From Anaeromassilibacillus sp001305115 (lineage in GTDB: Bacteria; Bacillota; Clostridia; Oscillospirales; Acutalibacteraceae), in NCBI GenBank assembly GCA_042854365.1, contig AP031437.1, forward strand, positions 1,550,001-1,614,000: a DNA stretch of 64,000 bases, given 5' to 3'. Made by a program: the position numbers and the translations under genes. Below the pieces are notes generated by a model. The model had not been told where the DNA came from, ran no database searches, and was given only the letters and a program-made list of their open reading frames with translations. Within the stretch, counting starts at the first letter, position 1; each line of letters opens with the position of its first letter. Below, in pieces: positions 44,286-51,605 of this stretch.

Positions 44286-45537
44286 ATTTTGACTCCACCT
44301 CCATAAATGTGTGATACTGCGGTTGCCAATGGAACCGGAAATCTCCCGTCCGGCCGTTCCGGTTCTTCGCCAACGTCAAGTGGATGTCCGTCCAGGCTTC
44401 GCCGGAGAGCCGTCCCTGGGGCTGTTCCCCGTCCCGCCAGAGAAACAGCACATAGTCGGCGTCCTGTTCCAGATCGCCGGTCTCGCGCAGGTCCGCCAGG
44501 CGGGGACGTTTGTCCCTGCGTCCGTCCGATTGGCGATTCATCTGGGCCAGTTCTACAATGGGCAGCCCCGTGTCCAGGGCGATCTGCTTGAGCTGATTGC
44601 TCACCCAACCCAGTGCGCGATAGGCGTCCCGCATGGATGGGCGTTCCATCAGGCCGATGTGATCGATAAAGAGGATGTCCGGCTGATAGAGTTCGATGCA
44701 CTGGCGCACCCGGTCGACCGAGAGCCGAGGTTCCACGCAAAACTGGATGCGTGTTGATTCGCGGAATTGGCACAAGACGCGCTCGATGTCGCCCTTCTCT
44801 TCGTCCGAGAGCAGGCGGTCCCGGATGCGGGTGCCGTCGATGTGCATGAGCTGGGATGCCACACGCTGCATGAGTTGTTCATCGGGCATCTCCATCGAGC
44901 AGTAGAGCACCTTTTTCTTCCGGCGTGCGAGGTGCAGGGCGAGGTTGAGCGCAAAGTCGGTCTTGCCGCCGCCGGAGCGCGCCGAGAGAACGGTGACGGT
45001 GCCGGGCAAAAATCCGCCGGTTGCGCGGTCGAGGGCCCCATAGCCCGATTTGGCAGGCGCGCCCTTTGGGGCGTTCATCCATTGAAGGAAATGATCGACC
45101 GCCTGAGCAAAGGAAACGCCGCTGTCGCCTTCGGCGCGGGTGAGGGCGTCCTGTTCCACTACCAGATTGCGCAGGCGCTCGACGGATTCCTGTGCCGTGC
45201 AGATGGGGGCGTCCGCCGCGATCTCAGCCGCCGCGGTACAAATGCAGCGTCTCCGCCACGCATCCCGCACAATTTTCACATAGTCAAAACGGTGCCTTGT
45301 GGTGGGCACATAACCGGCCAGTTGGAGCAGGATCTTTTTCTCATCCGGCAGACGCTCAACCAGGGTCACGCCGTCCACCGGCCCGTTGGCGCGGTACTGG
45401 GCGACCATGGCTTCAAAGACGCGCCGCGTGGTGTCGTGGGTGAACATCTCCGGGGTCAGGGCGTTTGCCACATCCTTGATGAATTCGCCATCCAGGACGA
45501 CGCATCCCAGGACCGCCATCTCCGATTCTACACTCAC
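44275..45537 (-). CDS. dnaB: Phage replicative DNA helicase DnaB
   Basis: About 420 residues. The N-terminal DnaB domain (ESEMAVLGCVVLDGEFIKDV) is followed by the RecA-like motor with Walker A SARSGGGKTDF near residue 185, Walker B ILFIDHIGLM near 275 and a C-terminal SGEAWTDIHLTLAKNRNGRTG arginine-finger region. It unwinds DNA at the phage fork. The GTG at 45537 overlaps the initiator's stop (GTGA) and lies 11 bases after GGGAGGAG; an in-frame GTG at 45564 is the alternative. All catalytic motifs are intact. Confidence 0.9.
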   Translation of the reverse strand: MSVESEMAVLGCVVLDGEFIKDVANALTPEMFTHDTTRRVFEAMVAQYRANGPVDGVTLVERLPDEKKILLQLAGYVPTTRHRFDYVKIVRDAWRRRCICTAAAEIAADAPICTAQESVERLRNLVVEQDALTRAEGDSGVSFAQAVDHFLQWMNAPKGAPAKSGYGALDRATGGFLPGTVTVLSARSGGGKTDFALNLALHLARRKKKVLYCSMEMPDEQLMQRVASQLMHIDGTRIRDRLLSDEEKGDIERVLCQFRESTRIQFCVEPRLSVDRVRQCIELYQPDILFIDHIGLMERPSMRDAYRALGWVSNQLKQIALDTGLPIVELAQMNRQSDGRRDKRPRLADLRETGDLEQDADYVLFLWRDGEQPQGRLSGEAWTDIHLTLAKNRNGRTGDFRFHWQPQYHTFMEVESKYDG

Positions 45538-47528
45538 TCCGGCATCAACTCCTCCCAGCCGCACTCTCCGGCGCGAAAGCGGCGCAACGCCTCTTCCCGG
45601 CGTTCTTTTTCACGCGCCAACTCCGGGGGCAGCGCACAGGGAGGCGCATGGCCGGGCGGGTCCAGATTGCCGCAGTACGCCGGGCTGTCCGGAAAGGGCT
45701 CGTCCTCCCAGCGCCGCTGGCCCAGCCAGGTGGATGGATTGGGAATATACCGCCCTTGGTCTCGCTGCCATTGTTCGCTGCCCTTTGCCTGTTTGATGGC
45801 CGTCAACATCGTGTCCAACAGGCGGTGGTCCGGCTTTAGCCGCACAAAGAGCTTTTCCGCACGGCCTTTGCCGACTTTACGCGGATATGCGGTCCAAAAG
45901 CGCTCAAACGCCTCCTGTACGCCTTTGCCCCGTGTTCCAGCCTTTCCGCCCATGCGAAACGCCTCTTGCGATTCTTGTACCTCTTCGTCCTGCGTTCTGG
46001 CTTTTCCGCCTGTGTGAAGTATCTCTTGCGCCTCTTGCACCCCTTCGCTCTGCGTTCCAGCCTTCCCACCAGTCCGAAGTACCTCTTGCGATTCTTGCAC
46101 TTCTTCGCCCCGTGTTCCGTCCTTTCCGCTCGTCCAAAGTATCTCTTGCGCTCCTTGCACCCCTTCGACTTGCATTCCAGCCTTCCCACCAGTCCGAAGT
46201 ACCTCTTGCGCTCCTTGCACCCCTTCACCCTGTGTTCCAGCCTTCCCGCCCGTCCGAAGTATCTCTTGCGCTCCTTGCACCCCTTCGTCCTGCATTCCAG
46301 CCTTCCCACCAGTCCGAAGCGCCTCTTGCGCTCCTTGCGCCCCTTCGTCCTGCATTCCAGCCTTCCCACCAGTCCGAAGCGCCTCTTGCGCTCCTTGCGC
46401 CCCTTCGTCCTGCATTCCAGCTTTCCCACTCGACCGAAATACCTCTTGCGCTCCTTGCACCCCTTCGACTTGCATTCCAGCCTTCCCGCCAGTCCAAAGC
46501 GCCTCTCGCGATTCTTGCATCCCTTCGCCTTGTGTTCTACCCTTTCCATTCGTCCGAAGCACCTCTTGCGCTCCTTGCGCCCCTTCGTCCTGCGTTCCAG
46601 CTTTCCCACCAGTCCGAAGCACCTCTTGCGCCTCTTGCACTCCTTCACCCTGCATTCCAGCCTTCCCACCAGTCCGAAGTACCTCTTGCGCCTCTTGCAC
46701 CCCTTCGCTCTGCGTTCCAGCCTTCCCACCAGTCCGAAGTACCTCTTGCGCCTCTTGCACCCCTTCGCTCTGCGTTCCGGCCTTCCCGCCCGTCCGAAGT
46801 ACCTCTTGCGCTCCTTGCGCCCCTTCACCCTGTGTTCCGGCCTTCCCGCCCGTCCGAAGTACCTCTTGCGCTCCTTGCGCCCCTTCGTCCTGCATTCCAA
46901 CCTTCCCACTCATACGAAGCACTTCTTGCGCCTCTTGCACTTCTTCGCCTTGCGTTCCGGCCTTTTCCCCCTTTCCATCGGATGAAAACCTCCCGCCGTC
47001 CCCTGCCGGGGGACTACAGGGGGATTCTTCTTTGCTCTTCTCCCCTCTACTTTTCTTTCCTCTACTTTGTCGCTTTTCCGGCACAGCTTGGGGAGAAAAA
47101 TCCTTCCCAGGCTTCTTTTCGGGGAAATAATCCGCCCGGCCCGGGGATTCCCTCCCCAGAAGCGGTTTTTCGGGCGGCAATCTCCGCCGTTTTTCGTAGA
47201 CGGGCCGCAAGTTTTCCACCAGCGCCTGACACCAGATCGTCTGTCCGTCCGCCCAAAGGGGCTGGTCGATCTTCCCCATCCCGGCGAGCAAATCCAGAAT
47301 CTGCCCGGCGGTCTCCGCAGAAACCCTGGTATAGCCGAGCAGGTATTCCCAATCCAGCGCATTCCGGCAGTCATAGCTGTGCCCATCCGTTTTACAGAGC
47401 AGTTCCAGCAGCTTAAACCAAAAGGCATAGCCGTCGTTTCCGAAGCGGCTTTCCAAGATACTTTTGGTCCGGCTGTCCGCAGCAAAATGCGGGAAATACT
47501 CTGCGACATTTTTGCTGATTCTCGACAC
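45534..47528 (-). CDS. Phage replication initiator (replisome organiser) with 20-residue repeat expansion
   Basis: About 664 residues. The N-terminal domain (YFPHFAADSRTKSILESRFG, then FWFKLLELLCKTDGHSYDCR) is the Lin1244/DUF4373 type that binds the phage origin. The C-terminal block (FERFWTAYPRKVGKGRAEKL, then GRYIPNPSTWLGQRRWEDEP) is common to DnaD-like phage initiators. Between them lie 17 near-perfect 20-residue repeats (consensus KAGTQGEGVQEAQEVLRTGG); without them the protein would be about 310 residues, the usual size. The GTG at 47528 is preferred, with AAGGCGGTG upstream. It is followed by dnaB. Confidence 0.82.
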   Translation of the reverse strand: MSRISKNVAEYFPHFAADSRTKSILESRFGNDGYAFWFKLLELLCKTDGHSYDCRNALDWEYLLGYTRVSAETAGQILDLLAGMGKIDQPLWADGQTIWCQALVENLRPVYEKRRRLPPEKPLLGRESPGRADYFPEKKPGKDFSPQAVPEKRQSRGKKSRGEKSKEESPCSPPAGDGGRFSSDGKGEKAGTQGEEVQEAQEVLRMSGKVGMQDEGAQGAQEVLRTGGKAGTQGEGAQGAQEVLRTGGKAGTQSEGVQEAQEVLRTGGKAGTQSEGVQEAQEVLRTGGKAGMQGEGVQEAQEVLRTGGKAGTQDEGAQGAQEVLRTNGKGRTQGEGMQESREALWTGGKAGMQVEGVQGAQEVFRSSGKAGMQDEGAQGAQEALRTGGKAGMQDEGAQGAQEALRTGGKAGMQDEGVQGAQEILRTGGKAGTQGEGVQGAQEVLRTGGKAGMQVEGVQGAQEILWTSGKDGTRGEEVQESQEVLRTGGKAGTQSEGVQEAQEILHTGGKARTQDEEVQESQEAFRMGGKAGTRGKGVQEAFERFWTAYPRKVGKGRAEKLFVRLKPDHRLLDTMLTAIKQAKGSEQWQRDQGRYIPNPSTWLGQRRWEDEPFPDSPAYCGNLDPPGHAPPCALPPELAREKERREEALRRFRAGECGWEELMPE
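45910..46980 (-). repeat. Exact 60-bp tandem array inside the replication initiator gene
   Basis: Seventeen units in perfect 60-bp register from 45961 to 46980, plus a degenerate one at 45910-45960. Each encodes 20 residues. The last copy merges with the natural sequence VQEAFERFW, hinting that the array grew from this point. Confidence 0.97.
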
Positions 47529-47736
47529 AATGCACCGCCTTTTCAAAAGAAATCTGTAAACAGGCGGCAGCGGGGCGGCCCGGCGCCCCCTTGCCGGGTG
47601 TGGCGATTTTTCTGCGGCTGCTTCATCCAACGTCCCTCCTTTTTGCAGGCCGGTCCGTGCAAACCGGCCGGACCTGCGCCGGGGCACGGCCCCGTTTTTT
47701 ACACAAATGCAATCAGCATCTTTAGATGGCATATCT

Positions 47737-47765
47737 ATCATAGTACATTTGTTCTGTAAACGCAA
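47737..47765 (-). promoter_or_regulatory. Prophage early promoter with LexA-like box
   Basis: On the minus strand TTGCGT (47765-47760) and TATGAT (47742-47737) are 17 bp apart. The spacer carries AGAACAAATGTACT (47755-47742), close to the Gram-positive LexA consensus CGAACRNRYGTTC. It lies about 210 bp upstream of the initiator. The remaining 47529-47936 is non-coding. Confidence 0.5.
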
Positions 47766-47936
47766 GGGGTTCGAACAAATTTTCTTAAAATTTCTTTCAT
47801 CGAACGCACAGGCGGCCGTTCGCCCCGGAAGCTCCTCTCCGCCTGCGGGCCGTATCCTTACACTTTTGTAAGCGAATCGCCCAACGCACAAAAAGTGTGG
47901 TACAATCGGAGAGAATAGACGCAAGGAGGGGATTTT

Positions 47937-48635
47937 ATGGACAGGTTGCTCCTGTTGGAAGACGACAGCGCTCTGCTCGACGGCCTGCAATATGTGCTGC
48001 GGAAAAATGGATACGAGGTGGACGCCGCCCGGACGGTGGCGGAGGCGAACCGCCTGCTGGCGGAAAAACCGCCGTACGGGCTGTTGCTTTTGGATGTAAC
48101 CCTGCCGGACGGCACAGGCTTTGCGGTGTGCGAGCAGGTACGGCGGGCGGGCGGCACGGCGCCGATCCTGTTTTTGACTGCGGCGGATGAGGAGACCAGC
48201 ATCATCCGCGGGCTGGACTGCGGCGGGGACGACTATCTGACCAAGCCCTTCAAACTCGGGGAGCTGTGTTCACGCATCCGGGCTTTGCTGCGGCGGGCGG
48301 GGATGCCGCGGCAGGAGGAACCCTCCGTACTGCGGAGCGGGCCGCTGCAAATCGACCTGTTGGGAAGCAAGGCGGCGCTGGAAGGGCGGCCGTTGGAGCT
48401 GACCGGGATGGAATACCGGCTTCTGTGCATCCTGGTGCGGAACGCAAACCGGATTGTAACCCGCCGGGCGTTGTTGGACGCGCTTTGGGACGGGAATGGG
48501 AACTTCGTGGACGACAACACCCTTTCGGTGTACATGCGGCGTCTGCGTGGCAAGCTGGAGCGCGACCCATCCCATCCGGAATACCTGCGGACCATCCGCG
48601 GACTGGGGTATCAGTGGAAGGAGGCGGGCGAATGA
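47937..48635 (+). CDS. OmpR/PhoB-family response regulator (second module)
   Basis: 232 residues. Receiver domain with acidic pair at residues 9-10, Asp53 (LLDVTLPDG) and Lys103 (LTKPF); winged helix in the C-terminal half (LTGMEYRLLCILVRNANRIV, then RTIRGLGYQW). GCAAGGAGGGG precedes the ATG. TACAAT at 47900 may be its -10 box. It is paralogous to the regulator at 19672. Confidence 0.93.
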   Translation: MDRLLLLEDDSALLDGLQYVLRKNGYEVDAARTVAEANRLLAEKPPYGLLLLDVTLPDGTGFAVCEQVRRAGGTAPILFLTAADEETSIIRGLDCGGDDYLTKPFKLGELCSRIRALLRRAGMPRQEEPSVLRSGPLQIDLLGSKAALEGRPLELTGMEYRLLCILVRNANRIVTRRALLDALWDGNGNFVDDNTLSVYMRRLRGKLERDPSHPEYLRTIRGLGYQWKEAGE

Positions 48636-49861
48636 GTTTTTTGCAGGAGGCGGTCTTGCGCCGGTATTTCGGATTTCTGTTGGGATTCCTGGCGCTGTTG
48701 ACCGGATTCGGGATATTTTGCGGGACGGCCTGGGTCCGGGCGGAACAGGAGGTGCTTCTCGCCCACGACCGGGCGTTCGCATCGTCCCTGCTGGAGGAGG
48801 ACGTCCCCCCAGCAGCCATTGTCCGGGCGCTGAAGCAGGCGCAGGAGACGGAGCAGGGCGCTGCCCTTTTGCGGGAGGCCGGCTGGACGGAACAGACCGG
48901 GGCCCTCTTTTTTCCCGCGGTCCGGGAGGCGGCCGCCCGGACCCTGCCCATGGCCGTGGGGGGATCGCTGTTGTTGGCGCTGTCGCTGTTGGGCGGTTCC
49001 CTGCTCTTTCTGACGAGGCTGGACCGCCTTTTTCAGCGCGCAGGCGCAGCCGTGGAGCGGTTCACACGCGGGGATTTTCACAGCCGGTTCCCGCGCGGCC
49101 GGACGGGGGCGTTTTCCCACCTGCTCGCGTCCGTGGATGAATTGGCCATGGCGCTGGAATCGAAGGGCGAAGCGGAGCGCCGTGCCAAAGAATTCCTCAA
49201 GGATGCGCTTTCGGACATCTCCCACCAGCTCAAGACGCCGTTGGCCGCGCTCCATATGTACAATGAGATTGTGCTGGAAGAGCCGGAAAACGCCGAAGCG
49301 GTGCGGCAATTTTCCGAGAAGGCGGCGCAGGCGCTTCGCCGCATGGAGGACCTGATCGGGACCTTGCTGAAGGTGATGCGCCTGGATGCGGGAAGCATCC
49401 CCTTTGAAAAGGAGCTTTATTCCATGGGGGAGGTGTTGCTCCGCGCGACGGAGGAACTCACGACGCGCGCACAGCGGGAGGGCAAGCGCATCCGTTGGGA
49501 GGGCTTGCCGGAGGAGCCGGTCCTGTGCGACCTGGCTTGGACCAGCGAAGCCGTCGGCAACCTGGTCAAAAATGCGCTGGACCATACGGAGGCCGGGGGC
49601 GAGGTCTGCCTGTCGTGGCAGCGTTCGCCGCTGATGCTTCGCCTGGTTGTGTCGGACAACGGGTGCGGTATTCCTCCGGAGGAACTTCCCCATATTTTCA
49701 AGCGGTTCTACCGCGGCAGGGGCGGCAGCTCGCAGGAGGGGGTGGGCTTGGGTCTGCCCCTGGCGAAATCGATCGTGGAGGGGCAGGGCGGTATCCTGAC
49801 GGTGGAGAGCGCCCCCGGCCGCGGGACTGCTTTCACCCTGTCCTTCCTGACAAAACTGTAA
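48632..49861 (+). CDS. Sensor histidine kinase (second module)
   Basis: 409 residues. Membrane helices at about 12-32 and 100-122 bound an extracellular loop of about 65 residues; a HAMP-like linker follows, then H-box LSDISHQLKTPLAALH near residue 195 and ATPase boxes NLVKNALDHTE, DNGCGI and GVGLGLPL. It is coupled to the regulator by ATGA overlap. It probably senses envelope stress for the following transporter. Confidence 0.92.
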   Translation: MSFLQEAVLRRYFGFLLGFLALLTGFGIFCGTAWVRAEQEVLLAHDRAFASSLLEEDVPPAAIVRALKQAQETEQGAALLREAGWTEQTGALFFPAVREAAARTLPMAVGGSLLLALSLLGGSLLFLTRLDRLFQRAGAAVERFTRGDFHSRFPRGRTGAFSHLLASVDELAMALESKGEAERRAKEFLKDALSDISHQLKTPLAALHMYNEIVLEEPENAEAVRQFSEKAAQALRRMEDLIGTLLKVMRLDAGSIPFEKELYSMGEVLLRATEELTTRAQREGKRIRWEGLPEEPVLCDLAWTSEAVGNLVKNALDHTEAGGEVCLSWQRSPLMLRLVVSDNGCGIPPEELPHIFKRFYRGRGGSSQEGVGLGLPLAKSIVEGQGGILTVESAPGRGTAFTLSFLTKL

Positions 49862-49943
49862 GCTGGCGTTCACCGGGGCGTAAGGTGCGCGTGGTATCCT
49901 GAAGACGATCGAATTTCGGTCGAATAAAGGAGGTAACCCAAAA

Positions 49944-50627
49944 ATGGAAGTATTGCGAGTGGAACACCTCTGTAAGGTATACGGCAGAGGTGAAGCCAAG
50001 GTGGACGCGCTGAAGGACGTCTCCTTCACAATGGAGAAGGGCGAGTTCACGGCAGTCGTCGGGGAATCCGGCTCTGGAAAGAGCACGCTGCTGCACTGTA
50101 TTGGCGGTTTGGAGGAGCCGTCCTCCGGGCACGTCTATCTGGATGGGCGGGACTTGTTTGCGATGAAAGAGAGCCAGCGGACGGTGTTCCGGCGGCAGAA
50201 TATCGGATTTATCTTCCAGTCCTTCCAGCTGGTGGAGGAGTTGACCGTGGAGCAAAACATCGTCTTTCCGCTCCTGCTGGACGGCCGGCGGCCGGATGCA
50301 ACGCGCGTGGAGGAGCTTTTGTGGGTGTTGGGCCTGATGGACCGCCGCCATCACCTGCCCAGCCAGCTTTCGGGCGGGCAGCAACAGCGCGTGGCCATCG
50401 GGCGTGCGCTCATCACCAAGCCCATGCTGGTCCTTGCCGATGAGCCGACGGGGAACCTGGACTCCAAAAACAGCCAGGATGTGATCGACCTGCTGTATCA
50501 GGCTTCGCGCCACTACCGGCAGACCGTTCTGATGATTACCCACAACGTGCACCTGACGTCCTCGGTGGACCGGGTCCTGCGCGTCACGGACGGGATACTT
50601 TGTGATCTGGGAGGGGTGCAGGAATGA
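49944..50627 (+). CDS. ABC transporter ATP-binding protein (second module), intact copy
   Basis: 227 residues: Walker A GESGSGKST near residue 41, Q-loop FQSFQLVEEL, signature LSGGQQQR near 141, Walker B MLVLADEPTGNLD near 160, H-loop ITHNVH. AAGGAGGTAAC precedes the ATG. It drives the permease at 51602. Its C-terminal half has been copied three times immediately downstream. Confidence 0.95.
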   Translation: MEVLRVEHLCKVYGRGEAKVDALKDVSFTMEKGEFTAVVGESGSGKSTLLHCIGGLEEPSSGHVYLDGRDLFAMKESQRTVFRRQNIGFIFQSFQLVEELTVEQNIVFPLLLDGRRPDATRVEELLWVLGLMDRRHHLPSQLSGGQQQRVAIGRALITKPMLVLADEPTGNLDSKNSQDVIDLLYQASRHYRQTVLMITHNVHLTSSVDRVLRVTDGILCDLGGVQE

Positions 50628-50953
50628 TATACAAGGAACAACGTTCCCCGCTCGTCCCCCGATCTTTGATCCCGTGCTGCCAGTCCAGTCCGCTTTCGGG
50701 CGGACAACAACCGCGCGTGGCCATCGGGCGTGCGCTCATCACCAAGCCCATGCTGGTCCTTGCCGGTGAGCCGGCGGGGAACCTGGACTCCAAAAACAGC
50801 CGCGATGTGATCGACCTGTTGTATCAGGCTTCGCGCCATTGCCGGCAGACCGTGCGGACGATTCCCCACAACGTGCACCTGACGTCCTCGGTGGACCGGG
50901 TCCTGCGCGTCACGGACGGGATACTTTGTGATCTGGGAGGGGTGCAGGAATGA
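50624..50953 (+). CDS. Truncated ABC ATPase C-terminal half, tandem copy 1
   Basis: 109 residues. About 24 novel residues (MIYKEQRSPLVPRS...) are followed by signature LSGGQQPR, Walker B changed to LVLAGEPAGNLD and H-loop IPHNVH. The Walker A and Q-loop half is absent, so it cannot hydrolyse ATP alone. It starts by ATGA overlap with the intact ATPase and ends the same way into copy 2. Confidence 0.6.
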   Translation: MIYKEQRSPLVPRSLIPCCQSSPLSGGQQPRVAIGRALITKPMLVLAGEPAGNLDSKNSRDVIDLLYQASRHCRQTVRTIPHNVHLTSSVDRVLRVTDGILCDLGGVQE

Positions 50954-51279
50954 TATACAAGGAACAACGTTCCCCGCTCGTCCCCCGATCTTTGATCCCG
51001 TGCTGCCAGTCCAGTCCGCTTTCGGGCGGACAACAACCGCGCGTGGCCATCGGGCGTGCGCTCATCACCAAGCCCATGCTGGTCCTTGCCGGTGAGCCGG
51101 CGGGGAACCTGGACTCCAAAAACAGCCGCGATGTGATCGACCTGTTGTATCAGGCTTCGCGCCATTGCCGGCAGACCGTGCGGACGATTCCCCACAACGT
51201 GCACCTGACGTCCTCGGTGGACCGGGTCCTGCGCGTCACGGACGGAACGCTTTGTGATCTGGGAGGGGTGCAGGAATGA
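50950..51279 (+). CDS. Truncated ABC ATPase C-terminal half, tandem copy 2
   Basis: 109 residues, nearly identical to copy 1 (one visible change, GILCDLGG to GTLCDLGG). The same Walker B Asp-to-Gly and Thr-to-Ala changes are present. Start and stop codons overlap the neighbouring copies. Confidence 0.6.
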   Translation: MIYKEQRSPLVPRSLIPCCQSSPLSGGQQPRVAIGRALITKPMLVLAGEPAGNLDSKNSRDVIDLLYQASRHCRQTVRTIPHNVHLTSSVDRVLRVTDGTLCDLGGVQE

Positions 51280-51605
51280 TATACAAGGAACAACGTTCCC
51301 CGCTCGTCCCCCGATCTTTGATCCCGTGCTGCCAGTCCAGTCCGCTTTCGGGCGGACAGCAACCGCGTGCAGCCATCGGGCGTGCGCTCATCACCAAGCC
51401 CATGCTGGTCCTTGCCGGTGAGCCGGCGGGGAACCTGGACTCCAAAAACAGCCGCGATGTGATCGACCTGTTGTATCAGGCTTCGCGCCACTACCGGCAG
51501 ACCGTTCTGATGATTACCCACAACGTGCACCTGACGTCCTCGGTGGACCGGGTCCTGCGCGTCACGGACGGAACGCTTTGCGATTTGGGAGGGGTGCAGG
51601 AATGA
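51276..51605 (+). CDS. Truncated ABC ATPase C-terminal half, tandem copy 3
   Basis: 109 residues. The first part follows copies 1 and 2 (QQPRAAIGRA, Walker B LVLAGEPAGNLD), but the last third returns to the intact sequence (ASRHYRQTVLMITHNVH). It looks like a recombination product between copy and parent. Its stop overlaps the permease start. Confidence 0.6.
   Translation: MIYKEQRSPLVPRSLIPCCQSSPLSGGQQPRAAIGRALITKPMLVLAGEPAGNLDSKNSRDVIDLLYQASRHYRQTVLMITHNVHLTSSVDRVLRVTDGTLCDLGGVQE

Larger units (their letters stand above)
50624..51601 (+). repeat. Three tandem 326-bp repeats derived from the ATPase gene
   Basis: Period 326 bp: 50624-50949, 50950-51275, 51276-51601. The period is not a multiple of three, yet every unit is open because each restarts at ATGA. 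Each unit starts with a small palindrome GGAACAACGTTCC and contains about 260 bp matching the 3' end of the intact gene. Confidence 0.97.

Noticed and set aside
45910..46980. CRISPR or non-coding repeat
   Set aside because: The 60-bp units lie in frame inside a longer protein with recognisable ends and have no spacers.
45887..47416. 509-residue frame opposite the initiator
   Set aside because: Shadow of the 60-bp repeats; the coding strand carries known phage domains.
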